The notes under the pieces were generated by a model, which saw only the letters and a program-made list of their open reading frames with translations, was not told the origin of the DNA and made no database searches. From contig CP066701.1 of NCBI GenBank assembly GCA_016756695.1, positions 3,182,001 to 3,246,000 of the forward strand: 64,000 nt of DNA, written 5' to 3'. The position numbers were made by a program, and so were the translations under genes. This DNA comes from Heyndrickxia sporothermodurans. GTDB taxonomy: Bacteria > Bacillota > Bacilli > Bacillales > Bacillaceae_C. Shown here one piece after another: positions 20,044-29,519 of this stretch (positions within the stretch are counted from its first letter, which is position 1; the number at the start of each line of letters is the position of its first letter).

Positions 20044-20985
20044 TTATTTAAAGAAAGAATGCTTTTTAGATGACTTCAAAATATCTCCCGTCCAACCTTT
20101 CATTTTTAAATAAAAATAAAGAATGAGAGTAGTAACTGCAATCACAATAAGCGAGTATAAATAGCCGAATTTTAAATCCAATTCCGGCATAAATTTGAAA
20201 TTCATCCCCCAGAGTGCACCCCATGCAGCAATTGGGGTAAATAAAGTTGTTAACACAGTTAAAGTTTTCATTATTTCATTTCCACGATGTGATGAAACGA
20301 CTACTTCAAAGTCAACTAAAGCATCGATCTCTTGCTGGTATTCTTTTAACAAATGTAATGTTCTCTCGATTCTTTTGTTCGTTCGTTTACAAGCAGTAAA
20401 TGAAGTAAGCTCTTCACCAAACACTTCCTCCATACCTATTTGTATTTCTTTAATAGGAATCATTAAATTTTTCCAAATTAGAATTTCATGCCGCGCATGA
20501 TGGATCCTTTCTAATATTTCAATATTATTTTTTTCCTTTAAGTCCCAAAGTAGTTGATTAAGTCTTAATTCGAAGTCATCAATTTTTGCTAAATAATTTT
20601 TGATCATTTCACCTATTAGAATAAAAAAACCTTCTATCGCAGTAGAGGTGTATTCCATTTCCATTAACATTTCTGAAACAACTGTTTCCGGTAGATTTGA
20701 AAAGTCTAAATCTACAGTAATAAAATATTCCTTTGTAATAAAAAAATGAAACAAATCATTTTCATTTTGCACTTTACTATTTTGTAGATATATAATTGAT
20801 CCACTTAAATATAAATATTCGGGATTAAAGGTAGAAACTTCAAGGTAATTAGATTCATTATTATTGATTCGATTAATCCAATAATTACAATACTGAGGAT
20901 GATCTACAAGCTTTTTTAGTTCGGACATATTATCACTTTCCATGCGATACCATTCCCAATTTGATGTGGAATATATTTTCTTCAT
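20044..20985 (-). CDS. CorA-family divalent cation transporter
   Basis: 313 residues. A long soluble N-terminal part is followed by two C-terminal membrane helices, the first preceding the family signature GMN (in GALWGMNFKFMPEL) and the second LIVIAVTTLILYFYL; a basic C-terminal tail follows. CorA proteins are pentameric Mg2+ (or Co2+/Ni2+) channels. I chose ATG 20985 (MKKIYSTSN) because GAGGTGA is its ribosome binding site; an in-frame GTG 12 bases upstream is part of that site. Substrate not determinable. Confidence 0.85.
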   Translation of the reverse strand: MKKIYSTSNWEWYRMESDNMSELKKLVDHPQYCNYWINRINNNESNYLEVSTFNPEYLYLSGSIIYLQNSKVQNENDLFHFFITKEYFITVDLDFSNLPETVVSEMLMEMEYTSTAIEGFFILIGEMIKNYLAKIDDFELRLNQLLWDLKEKNNIEILERIHHARHEILIWKNLMIPIKEIQIGMEEVFGEELTSFTACKRTNKRIERTLHLLKEYQQEIDALVDFEVVVSSHRGNEIMKTLTVLTTLFTPIAAWGALWGMNFKFMPELDLKFGYLYSLIVIAVTTLILYFYLKMKGWTGDILKSSKKHSFFK

Positions 20986-21124
20986 CCATATATTCACCTC
21001 GCAATACTATTATCAACTTAAAGTTCCCTAAAAAGTTGAAATCAAAACAATTATTAATCGTTTTTTACTCGAAAAAGATGGGTAGAAAAATAAAAACGAT
21101 AGATTATGATATGAGGGGATATAT

Positions 21125-21798
21125 TTGGGCATATTTTTTATTTTAATATATTTAACAATTGTAATGGTTGTAATAGAAATTAATGTTGTGCTTTTTACTT
21201 TAACAGGGCTTGATAACAATATTTCTAGATTTCAAGTTATTTCAATGTTGACTGGTACCGGATTTACGACGAGCGAATCCGAATTAATCATCGAGCATCC
21301 ACTTCGAAGAAAGCTTGGCGCTTTTTTAATTTTATTTGGCGCATTTTCGTTAGCAGTTATTATTTCAGTTGTTAGCAGCATTCTTTCTGACAATTTTCGA
21401 ACGAAGGAAATCTCTTATTTGGCTGTAGTTTTAATCATTATCTTTTATATTTTAAAAATTCCGCTCTCCAAAAAGCTTTATCGAAACATTTAAAGAAAAG
21501 TATTAAACATACGTACAAAACTCATGAACTCCCGATTAAAGACGTATTGTTAAAAAATAAGGGCGATGCCTTTTTAGAGGTGGAATTGAAAAAATCATCC
21601 CCATTTATCGCTAAAACCTGTGCTGAAATAATGAACGAAAGCGACGATTATTTATTAATTTTACTTAAAAGGGGAGAAGTATTAATACGAAAAGATTGTA
21701 TGAAAGAAAAACTGCAGGCCGGAGATCACTTATACTTATATGGAAATAAAGAAGCGATTCAATCGGCTTTTCAAGAAGATTTACGAGATGAGAAATAA
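21125..21798 (+). pseudogene. TrkA-C domain membrane protein, frameshifted in an A-run
   Basis: Two overlapping frames look like one gene. Frame one (TTG 21125 to TAA at 21493) encodes two to three membrane helices (LIYLTIVMVVIEI; AFLILFGAFSLAVIISVV; LAVVLIIIFYIL). The second frame, open across 21481-21798, encodes a basic linker and a TrkA-C (RCK_C) domain (FLEVELKKSSPF, DHLYLYGNKEAI). The run of five A at 21470-21474 is the likely site: one extra A would give a single 224-residue protein of a kind known in Bacillaceae. Either a recent mutation or a sequencing error. Role unknown; RCK_C domains bind small ligands and regulate ion transport. Confidence 0.7.
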
Positions 21799-21920
21799 AT
21801 AATCATCATGTAAATCTAGATTGAATGTTATTTTTATATTAAAATAATGATAGGCAATTCCTAATTTAAATTATTTTGTAAAAATTGCAATCGGTTACAT
21901 CGAGAAGTGGGGGGAGAAGC

Positions 21921-23780
21921 ATGGGTGAAAATGTAAAGGAATTAAAAAATCAAACGTTTCAAGCCTATTCAGTTATGGATTGGGAAGATGCAGCAAATCA
22001 AACGTTAAAAAATAGAAATATAGATTCTTTGTCCCGAAGCACATATGAAAATATTATGCTCAAACCTTTGTATACAAAGGAGGATATCGAACATTTATCA
22101 ATCGAGCAATACCCTCGTTCAGGGTTAAATACTAGGGGATTTGACGAGTTCGAAAACAGTCAAAATAAGTGGCAAATTGCTCAAAAGCTTACGAAAACAA
22201 AGTGGGCGGACTTACATCCCATTGTGGCTGATGTATTGAAACGTGGTCAGGAAGTTTTAGCTATAGATATTGATAGGCTAAATGACATTGACCAAGTAAA
22301 TTTTATGGATATAGAGGAACTTGATTTATCCCGAACGCCCATCTTTATTCAAACAAAGTTCCATTTTAAAACGATGCTAGCGAAATTAAGAGAGATTCCA
22401 AATAAAGAACAATTAAAAGGGATATTGGGCACAGATATTATTTCAAAAGAAGTTGAAAACGGGGATATTCCGAATTCATTAAGTAGTGAAATGAATAATT
22501 GGTTGCAGCAAATTAAACTTGCAGATCAAGAATATAATGCCTTAAAAACGGTTTTAATTGACACTACTCCTTACCATAACGGGGGGGCGAATGCAGTTCA
22601 AGAAATTGCGATCGCGCTTTCCGAAGCGGTTTATTATATTGAACGATTGAAAGAAGCAAATTGGGAACCCGGAAAGACAGCAAGAAAATTAGTGTTTCAT
22701 TTTTCAATTGGCGGTAATTTCTTTATGGAGATTGCTAAATTACGAGCTTTTCGGAAGCTTTGGTCGACGATTGGCAATGCATATGAAATGACATTAGATG
22801 AGCAGGCTGTACCGATAAGTGCGGAAACCTCCATGATAACAAAATCGAAATTAGATCCTTATGTGAATATCCTTCGTGCAGGGAATGAAGCATTTTCGGC
22901 AATATTAGGCGGAGTCAATTTATTACATGTATCGGCTTTTGATGAAATTTATAAGGAAACAAATGAATTTTCAGCAAGAATCTCCAGGAATATTCAGTTA
23001 CTTCTTAGGGAAGAAGCACACTTAAACAAAGTAAGTGATCCTGCGGGCGGTTCTTATTATATTGAAACATTAACGAATGAACTAGTGAAGAAGTCTTGGG
23101 AACTTTTCCAATTAATTGATCGAAAGGGAGGTATCGTTGAAGTTCTTCAATCTAGCTGGCTTCAACAAGAAATTAAGAACATCCGCGATCAGCGATTAAC
23201 AGATGTTGCCACGAGAAAGCAATCGCTTATTGGAACAAATGTATATGCAAATCTGGCTGAACAAGTGCCCTATGTAAATAAACGTCAATCAACCAATGTC
23301 AGTTCGAATAAAGTATTACCTTCAGTAAGATTGGCTGAAGCGTTTGAAAATCTTAGAGAACATGCAAAAGGGTTAGAAGAAACTGGTCGTGCTCCGATTG
23401 CTGGATTAATTTGTTTAGATAAATTAAAACATCATAAAGCAAGAGCAGATTTTGTTACAGGATTTTTAGCTACAGGGGGAATAAAATCCGTATGGAGCCC
23501 TGAATGTACTAAATTAGAAGATATACAAACGTTTGTTAAAGAAACAAATTTTTCCTATTATTGCCTTTGCGGTAATGATGAAGCATACGAAGGGTTAAAC
23601 GAGAAAATTATTGAATGGTTTCAAGGACAAACTTCACATTTTATTCTCGATATTGCTGGGAAAATATCGGGTGAAAAATGGATAGCAATGAAATCAGCTG
23701 GTGTATCTGATGCAATATATAAAAATCAAAATGCAATTGAAAAACTAACATCATTATTAACCTTGTGGGAGGTGAAATAA
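21921..23780 (+). CDS. mutA: Methylmalonyl-CoA mutase small (beta) subunit
   Basis: Partner subunit of the adenosylcobalamin-dependent mutase interconverting (R)-methylmalonyl-CoA and succinyl-CoA. 619 residues. It shares the mutase TIM-barrel pattern with the large subunit (LKPLYTKEDI; SDPAGGSYYIETLTNELV) but the C-terminal cobalamin-domain motif DxHxxG is not visible, as expected for the non-catalytic chain. I chose ATG 21921 (MGENVKELK), preceded by GGGGGGAG, over the upstream in-frame TTG/ATG candidates near 21885. The stop abuts the mutB start. Confidence 0.92.
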   Translation: MGENVKELKNQTFQAYSVMDWEDAANQTLKNRNIDSLSRSTYENIMLKPLYTKEDIEHLSIEQYPRSGLNTRGFDEFENSQNKWQIAQKLTKTKWADLHPIVADVLKRGQEVLAIDIDRLNDIDQVNFMDIEELDLSRTPIFIQTKFHFKTMLAKLREIPNKEQLKGILGTDIISKEVENGDIPNSLSSEMNNWLQQIKLADQEYNALKTVLIDTTPYHNGGANAVQEIAIALSEAVYYIERLKEANWEPGKTARKLVFHFSIGGNFFMEIAKLRAFRKLWSTIGNAYEMTLDEQAVPISAETSMITKSKLDPYVNILRAGNEAFSAILGGVNLLHVSAFDEIYKETNEFSARISRNIQLLLREEAHLNKVSDPAGGSYYIETLTNELVKKSWELFQLIDRKGGIVEVLQSSWLQQEIKNIRDQRLTDVATRKQSLIGTNVYANLAEQVPYVNKRQSTNVSSNKVLPSVRLAEAFENLREHAKGLEETGRAPIAGLICLDKLKHHKARADFVTGFLATGGIKSVWSPECTKLEDIQTFVKETNFSYYCLCGNDEAYEGLNEKIIEWFQGQTSHFILDIAGKISGEKWIAMKSAGVSDAIYKNQNAIEKLTSLLTLWEVK

Positions 23781-25952
23781 ATGAAAAATAAACCGAATTT
23801 TCAAATGATCCAACCTGGTGAAGACATGCCAAATTTTGAACAAGAAAGAAAAGATGATGAGTTTCAAGCAAATTTGTTTGAAACAAATGAGAAAATTATG
23901 GTTAAACCACTTTATACAAAGAAGGATCTACATTCACTTGAACATCTAGATGATAAGCCGGGGCTAGAACCTTTTACAAGAGGCCCTTATCCAACAATGT
24001 ATGTCAATCGACCATGGACAGTTAGGCAATATGCCGGGTTTTCTACAGCTGAGGAGAGCAATGCGTTCTATCGCCGAAATTTAGCGATGGGACAAAAAGG
24101 ATTATCTGTTGCTTTTGATCTGGCTACGCATCGAGGATACGATTCAGATCATCCTCGTGTAGTTGGTGATGTAGGAAAAGCCGGAGTAGCGATAGATTCG
24201 ATTTTAGATATGAAAATATTGTTTGAAGGAATCCCTTTAGATCAAATGTCTGTTTCCATGACAATGAATGGTGCAGTATTGCCAATTCTTGCATTTTATA
24301 TCGTTACAGCAGAGGAACAAGGAGTTCCACCGGAAAAATTATCCGGTACGATTCAAAATGATATTTTAAAAGAATATATGGTTCGTAATACGTATATTTA
24401 TCCACCGGAGATGTCTATGAAAATAATTGCGGATATATTTGAGTATACGTCTAAAAAGATGCCGAAATTTAATAGTATTTCAATCTCAGGCTATCATATG
24501 CAAGAAGCAGGTGCTCCGGCTGATCTTGAACTTGCTTATACATTAGCAGATGGTCTGGAGTATGTTCGTACAGGAATTAAAGCAGGAATCGATATCGATT
24601 CTTTCGCTCCAAGATTATCATTTTTTTGGGCAATAGGGATGAATTATTTTATGGAAGTGGCAAAAATGCGTGCTGCACGAAGAATTTGGGCACAGTTGAT
24701 GAAGCCATTTAACCCGCAAAATTCAAAATCCCTTGCTTTGCGTACGCATTCACAGACTTCCGGTTGGAGCTTAACCGAACAAGATCCATTTAATAATGTA
24801 ACAAGAACGCTTATCGAGGCTCACGCGGCTGCGATGGGGCATACTCAGTCCCTGCATACAAATGCCCTTGATGAAGCGATTGCTTTGCCTACTGATTTTT
24901 CCGCAAGAATTGCGCGCAATACTCAGCTGTATTTACAAGAAGAGACAGGAATAACCAATGTAATCGATCCTTGGGGAGGGTCTTATTATGTCGAATCCCT
25001 TACAAATGAATTAATGAAGAAAGCATGGGAGCATATTGAAGAAATTGAAAGTTTGGGAGGTATGACAAAAGCGATTGAAACGGGGTTACCAAAGATGAGA
25101 ATTGAGGAGGCCTCTACTAGAAGACAGGCGCTTATTGATTCGGGAACAGAAACGATTATCGGTGTGAATCGTTACCGCTTAGAGAAGGAAGAACCATTAG
25201 ATATATTAAATATTGATAATACCGTTGTAAGGAAGAAGCAAATTGAACGTTTGCATGAGCTTAAAGCATCTCGGAATGAGGAAGAAGTTCAAAGCAGGCT
25301 CTACGAGATTACTAGCGCAGCAAGAACAGGAAAGGGTAATCTATTAGAACTTGCAGTTTGTGCAGCTCGTGCCAGGGCTACATTAGGTGAAATATCAGAT
25401 GCAATCGAAGCGGTTTCCGGAAGACATAAAGCAGTTATTCGATCCGTGAGTGGAGTGTATAGCTCTCATTTTTCAAATGACGAAGAAATTAAAGAAGTAT
25501 TAGAAATGACAGACCAATTTTTGGAGAATGAAGGAAGAAGACCGCGCATATTAATTGCGAAAATGGGCCAGGATGGTCATGATCGTGGGGCAAAAATTAT
25601 CGCCACGGCATTTGCCGATTTAGGCTTTGATGTTGATATCGGTCATTTATTTCAAACGCCGGATGAAACTGCTAAACAAGCCGCAGAGAATGATGTTCAT
25701 GTCATCGGTGTGAGCTCTTTAGCGGCAGGTCATAAGACATTATTGCCGCAGTTAATTTCAGAATTAAAAAAAATCGGCAGAGAAGATATTGTAGTAGTAA
25801 TTGGCGGAGTCATCCCAGCACAGGATTATGAATTTTTAAAAGAAAACGGTGCGGCGGCTATCTTCGGACCAGGCACTGTTATTCCGGTAGCTGCGGGTAA
25901 GGTGATTGAAGAAATTTATCATCGTTTAGGCTATGAGGAAGTGAATGATTAA
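23781..25952 (+). CDS. mutB: Methylmalonyl-CoA mutase large (alpha) subunit
   Basis: Catalytic subunit of methylmalonyl-CoA mutase. 723 residues. The N-terminal barrel has [21 protein letters not shown]-like substrate motifs (around residues 63-83) and [10 protein letters not shown]; the C-terminal cobalamin domain carries DGHDRG with the cobalt-ligating His600. ATG 23781 follows the mutA stop directly and GGAGG ends mutA, so the two are translationally coupled. The stop abuts the meaB start, giving a mutA-mutB-meaB unit without gaps. Confidence 0.95.
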   Translation: MKNKPNFQMIQPGEDMPNFEQERKDDEFQANLFETNEKIMVKPLYTKKDLHSLEHLDDKPGLEPFTRGPYPTMYVNRPWTVRQYAGFSTAEESNAFYRRNLAMGQKGLSVAFDLATHRGYDSDHPRVVGDVGKAGVAIDSILDMKILFEGIPLDQMSVSMTMNGAVLPILAFYIVTAEEQGVPPEKLSGTIQNDILKEYMVRNTYIYPPEMSMKIIADIFEYTSKKMPKFNSISISGYHMQEAGAPADLELAYTLADGLEYVRTGIKAGIDIDSFAPRLSFFWAIGMNYFMEVAKMRAARRIWAQLMKPFNPQNSKSLALRTHSQTSGWSLTEQDPFNNVTRTLIEAHAAAMGHTQSLHTNALDEAIALPTDFSARIARNTQLYLQEETGITNVIDPWGGSYYVESLTNELMKKAWEHIEEIESLGGMTKAIETGLPKMRIEEASTRRQALIDSGTETIIGVNRYRLEKEEPLDILNIDNTVVRKKQIERLHELKASRNEEEVQSRLYEITSAARTGKGNLLELAVCAARARATLGEISDAIEAVSGRHKAVIRSVSGVYSSHFSNDEEIKEVLEMTDQFLENEGRRPRILIAKMGQDGHDRGAKIIATAFADLGFDVDIGHLFQTPDETAKQAAENDVHVIGVSSLAAGHKTLLPQLISELKKIGREDIVVVIGGVIPAQDYEFLKENGAAAIFGPGTVIPVAAGKVIEEIYHRLGYEEVND

Positions 25953-27062
25953 ATGATGAATTCAAGGCGTCCTGAATGGTCTGATTCAAAGCATGAGACA
26001 TCATCTTACATGCCGGGAATTCCGTCCACACATGATGGGGTTCATAAGTCTTCAAAAAAATCATATCAAAAGCGAAAAAATGATGAGATTTCAGTGGATA
26101 CTTTAGTGAAAAAGGTGCTTAGTGGAGATCGAATGATGCTGGCAAAAGCAATTACATTAATTGAAAGCAATGCATCACATCATGTTAGCCAAGCGCAACA
26201 AATGTTAGGACAATTGCTTCCCCATACAGGTAAATCGATTCGCATCGGAATTACGGGGGTTCCCGGAGCAGGTAAGAGTACGTTTATTGAGGAATTCGGT
26301 TCACTATTGTGTGAGCGGGGACACCGGGTGGCAGTACTTGCGATTGATCCAAGTTCTACTATTAGTGGAGGAAGTATTTTAGGGGATAAAACGAGGATGG
26401 AGCGGCTTGTACGTAATAACAATGCTTTTATTAGGCCATCGCCATCTTCAGGCACGCTAGGTGGTGTTCATCGGAAAACGAGGGAAACCATTTTAGCGTG
26501 TGAGGCAGCGGGTTTTGATATTATAATTGTTGAAACAGTTGGAGTAGGCCAAAGTGAAGTCATTGTTAGAGGAATGGTTGACTTTTTTATGCTCCTTACC
26601 ATTACAGGTGCTGGTGATCAACTGCAAGGGATGAAAAAAGGAATCATGGAGTTGGCTGACGCAGTTGTTGTAAACAAGGCGGATGGGGAAAATAAACCAT
26701 TAGCAGAAAAAACACGTCGAGAATATAATCAGATTCTCCATTTTCTGATGCCTCCAACAAAAGGTTGGGAAACGAAAGCATATACATGTTCATCTATTAA
26801 TGGAGATGGAATGGAAGAAATTTGGGATGTTATAACAAAATTTAAAAAGATTACGGAACAAAGTGGTGTTTTTATAGAAAGAAGAAAAGGGCAAGCGAAG
26901 GAATGGATGGCCACACAAATAACCGAACGACTCCATTATACGTTTTATCAGCACCCTGAAATAAAAAAATTACTACCGTATTTCCAACAGGCAGTCATTA
27001 ACGGTGATACTACCGTTTCACTAGCTGTGGACAGTTTATTTGAGCAATATTTTAATAAATAA
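25953..27062 (+). CDS. meaB: Methylmalonyl-CoA mutase-associated GTPase MeaB
   Basis: G-protein chaperone that guards loading and reactivation of the mutase with adenosylcobalamin. 369 residues, with about 60 polar N-terminal residues before the conserved part. Walker A GVPGAGKST near residue 100, then DPSSTISGGSILGDKTRM and the base-recognition element VVNKADGEN. ATG 25953 directly follows the mutB stop; a second ATG follows immediately. Coupling to mutAB supports the assignment. Confidence 0.92.
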   Translation: MMNSRRPEWSDSKHETSSYMPGIPSTHDGVHKSSKKSYQKRKNDEISVDTLVKKVLSGDRMMLAKAITLIESNASHHVSQAQQMLGQLLPHTGKSIRIGITGVPGAGKSTFIEEFGSLLCERGHRVAVLAIDPSSTISGGSILGDKTRMERLVRNNNAFIRPSPSSGTLGGVHRKTRETILACEAAGFDIIIVETVGVGQSEVIVRGMVDFFMLLTITGAGDQLQGMKKGIMELADAVVVNKADGENKPLAEKTRREYNQILHFLMPPTKGWETKAYTCSSINGDGMEEIWDVITKFKKITEQSGVFIERRKGQAKEWMATQITERLHYTFYQHPEIKKLLPYFQQAVINGDTTVSLAVDSLFEQYFNK

Positions 27063-27305
27063 TAGATAATCACTTACATTAAAAAAGGACAGCGATAATC
27101 GCTATCCAAAAAAACATCTAGGGAGTTTAGGGGTATGGATCTAGATGTATTATTATCATACCCGTTTTCAAAATACTTAATCTTATTTTTTTATAAAGTT
27201 GCTAACAATTTAACTATTTTCTTATTGGGGATTTGATTATTTGTATAATTAAAAGAAAACCTGCTATTATGAGAAAGTAGATATTGTATGGAAGGAAGCG
27301 AGAAT

Positions 27306-27743
27306 ATGAGTATGGATTTTAATTTATTCATGAATGATGTAGTACGACAAGCTCGAGAAGAGGCGACTGCATCTGGTTATAAAGAGCTAAAAACAGTCGA
27401 AGAAGTGGACGAGGCATTAACGAAAAAAGGGACAACATTAGTGCTTGTAAATTCTGTATGTGGGTGTGCCGGCGGAATTGCGCGTCCTGCTGCCGCACAT
27501 GCTATTCATCACGATAAGCGGCCAGAACAATTAGTAACTGTATTTGCAGGGCAAGATAAGGAAGCAACGGCAAAAGCAAGAAGTTATTTTGAAGGCTATC
27601 CACCGTCCTCACCATCATTTGCGCTATTAAAAGATGGAAAACTATTGACAATGGTTGAACGTCATGAAATTGAAGGACATGACCCAATGTCAGTTGTTAA
27701 TAAGCTCCAAGAATATTTCGATCAATATTGTGAAGAAATTTAA
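27306..27743 (+). CDS. brxB: Bacilliredoxin BrxB (YqiW-like)
   Basis: Removes bacillithiol from oxidised proteins. 145 residues, the usual length. The characteristic CGC motif is at residues 52-54 in [15 protein letters not shown]; other conserved stretches are [12 protein letters not shown] and [15 protein letters not shown] chose ATG 27306 ([11 protein letters not shown]); the in-frame ATG 27288 lies in the ribosome-binding region GGAAGG. A 240-base gap with no further gene separates it from meaB. Confidence 0.93.
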   Translation: MSMDFNLFMNDVVRQAREEATASGYKELKTVEEVDEALTKKGTTLVLVNSVCGCAGGIARPAAAHAIHHDKRPEQLVTVFAGQDKEATAKARSYFEGYPPSSPSFALLKDGKLLTMVERHEIEGHDPMSVVNKLQEYFDQYCEEI

Positions 27744-27753
27744 GTTTGATAAG

Positions 27754-27778
27754 ATCCGGTTCATAACCGGATTTTTTT
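27754..27778 (+). terminator. Terminator after brxB
   Basis: ATCCGGTT/AACCGGAT stem, four-base loop, then seven T residues. Confidence 0.88.
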
Positions 27779-27820
27779 GTGACAATCTATTATAAAAGAG
27801 TAATAAATGGGAGTTAAATT

Positions 27821-28801
27821 ATGTTTAAAATCGGCTATCGTACAATGAAAACCGCTATTGCCACACCAGTTGCTATCTATATTGCGCAAATATTCGATTT
27901 ACAGAATTATTTTTCTGCGGGAATATTAGCCATTCTTTGCATCCAAAGCACGAAGAAAAAATCAGTAAAAGCGGCATGGAGCAGGTTTGCTGCCTGTGTA
28001 ATTGCGATGATCTTATCAACATTATTTTTCACCATACTTGGACAGCATCCATTTGTCAGCGGTCTTGTTTTGCTTATATTTATTCCGGTTACAGTCATGT
28101 TAAAAATAAATGAAGGGGTTGTATCAAGTAGTGTCATTATTTTACATTTTCTTGCAGCTTCATCCATCGATTCACATCTTGTTGTAAATGAATTTGCGAT
28201 TATTCTTATTGGAATTGGTGTAGCGTTAGTCATGAATTTATACATGCCAAGTCTTGATCGTCAATTATTAAAATACCAAGAGAAAATTGAAGGGAATTTC
28301 CGCTTAATCTTTGAAGAAATTATTCAATATTTGAGGACAAATAAAAATACATGGGATGGAAAAGAAATAACGGAAACGGCTGAAATTATTGAAAATGCAA
28401 AGCTTCTTGCTTTTCGTGATGTTGAAAATCGTTTTACTACTAACGAATCGTTTTACTATTCCTATTTTAAAATGAGAGAAAAGCAATTTGAGATTATCGA
28501 GAGATCGCTTCCTATTATTACATCAATTTCATCTATGGTAGAACAAAGAATGATGATGGCGGATTTTATAGAAGACTTAAAGGAAAATATTAAACCGAAA
28601 AACACAGCTTTAGAAAGATTAAAAAAGCTTTATTCTATGCAAAGGAAAATTCAACAAATGGATCTTCCCAAAACAAGAGAGGAATTTGAGGCGAGAGCCA
28701 CTTTATTCCAATTTATGCGAGAAATGGAACAATACTTAATGATTAAAAGCAATTTTAAAGTAGATAAAAATCTACAAAAAAAGTCCCTAGCTAAGAATTA
28801 A
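27821..28801 (+). CDS. YqjA-like aromatic acid exporter family (ArAE) membrane protein
   Basis: 326 residues. Four to five hydrophobic segments fill the first 140 residues (for example IAMILSTLFFTIL, VLLIFIPVTVML, FAIILIGIGVALVMNL), followed by a long charged helical cytoplasmic domain. This is the layout of the Bacillus YqjA family (ArAE_1 with its C-terminal domain). Transport substrate unknown. AAATGGGAG precedes ATG 27821. In B. subtilis yqjA also follows the brxB gene. Confidence 0.82.
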   Translation: MFKIGYRTMKTAIATPVAIYIAQIFDLQNYFSAGILAILCIQSTKKKSVKAAWSRFAACVIAMILSTLFFTILGQHPFVSGLVLLIFIPVTVMLKINEGVVSSSVIILHFLAASSIDSHLVVNEFAIILIGIGVALVMNLYMPSLDRQLLKYQEKIEGNFRLIFEEIIQYLRTNKNTWDGKEITETAEIIENAKLLAFRDVENRFTTNESFYYSYFKMREKQFEIIERSLPIITSISSMVEQRMMMADFIEDLKENIKPKNTALERLKKLYSMQRKIQQMDLPKTREEFEARATLFQFMREMEQYLMIKSNFKVDKNLQKKSLAKN

Positions 28802-28820
28802 ATTAACTAGGGCTTTTTTA
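28775..28820. terminator. Bidirectional terminator
   Basis: CCCTAG (28785-28790) pairs with CTAGGG (28807-28812), flanked by an A-run on the left and a T-run on the right, between the convergent YqjA-like gene and prli42. Confidence 0.75.
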
Positions 28821-28919
28821 TTATAGTAACCATGCTAGTCCAGCAAGTACAGTTGAAGCAAGCATTGCAAATAACATCAAATAAATAACAATCTTTTGCG
28901 CTTTTTTTGGCATAATCAT
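28821..28919 (-). CDS. prli42: Prli42-like 32-residue membrane miniprotein
   Basis: A 32-residue protein: short basic N-terminus (PKKAQK) and one membrane helix (IVIYLMLFAMLASTVLAGLA). AAGGAGTGAAG is well placed before ATG 28919. Prli42 in Listeria is a membrane miniprotein that tethers the stressosome; homologues of this pattern (KxQKxVxYxMLxxMLASTxLxG) are common in Bacillaceae. The match is made from memory of that pattern; function here is inferred. Confidence 0.72.
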   Translation of the reverse strand: MIMPKKAQKIVIYLMLFAMLASTVLAGLAWLL

Positions 28920-29076
28920 CTTCACTCCTTGTTACTCTTAATACTATTCTATTAATTTATAGATGAGAAGACAACCATTAATCCTAATTAAATAAGGCAT
29001 TTTTATTAATTATTGCAGGATTTTCAACACTTTATGTATAAGTATATAATTGTACAACTTGGGGAGGGATTCAGAA

Positions 29077-29481
29077 ATGAAAAAGGTGGATCATATTGGG
29101 ATCGCCGTTCATTCAATTAATGAGGTATTGCCGTTTTATACGAAAACGCTTCCATTTCATTGTTTACATATTGAAGAGGTTCCATCAGAAAATATTCGGG
29201 TTGCCTTCATTGATGCGGGAAACGTGAAATTGGAATTATTAGAGCCGATCAACGAATCGAGCACGATTGCGAAATTTTTAGAAAAACGAGGTCAAGGGAT
29301 CCATCATGTCGCCTTTAGTGTAGACGACATTCAAACGCGGATAAGAGAGCTTAGAGACAAAGGTGTGCAAATGATACAAGATACCCCAAAACTAGGGGCT
29401 GGCGGTGCACAAGTCGCATTTCTTCATCCGAAATCAGGACATGGTGTTTTATATGAACTATGTGAGAAGAACGAGAAATAG
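29077..29481 (+). CDS. mce: Methylmalonyl-CoA epimerase
   Basis: Interconverts (S)- and (R)-methylmalonyl-CoA, linking the carboxylase product to the mutase. 134 residues, a VOC-fold protein with paired half-domains: VDHIGIAVHSI and GIHHVAFSVDDI supply metal-binding His, and ELLEPINESS and VLYELCEK supply Glu. ATG 29077 (MKKVDHIGIAV) has GGGGAGGG in front; the upstream in-frame ATG 29050 lacks one. It is 38 bases before the carboxylase gene. Confidence 0.92.
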   Translation: MKKVDHIGIAVHSINEVLPFYTKTLPFHCLHIEEVPSENIRVAFIDAGNVKLELLEPINESSTIAKFLEKRGQGIHHVAFSVDDIQTRIRELRDKGVQMIQDTPKLGAGGAQVAFLHPKSGHGVLYELCEKNEK

Positions 29482-29519
29482 TTATTTGATTTGATTACTT
29501 ACATCAGGGAGGGATCAAA

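Noticed and set aside
21460-21490. Programmed -1 frameshifting in the TrkA-C gene
   Set aside because: The run is CCAAAAAGC, which is not the A-AAA-AAG heptamer and has no obvious downstream stem; a simple lost base is the better reading.
27079-27112. Hairpin after meaB (GGACAGCGAT/ATCGCTATCC)
   Set aside because: It is flanked by A-runs on both sides on the coding strand, so it lacks the T-tract needed to terminate meaB; no gene runs leftward through it.
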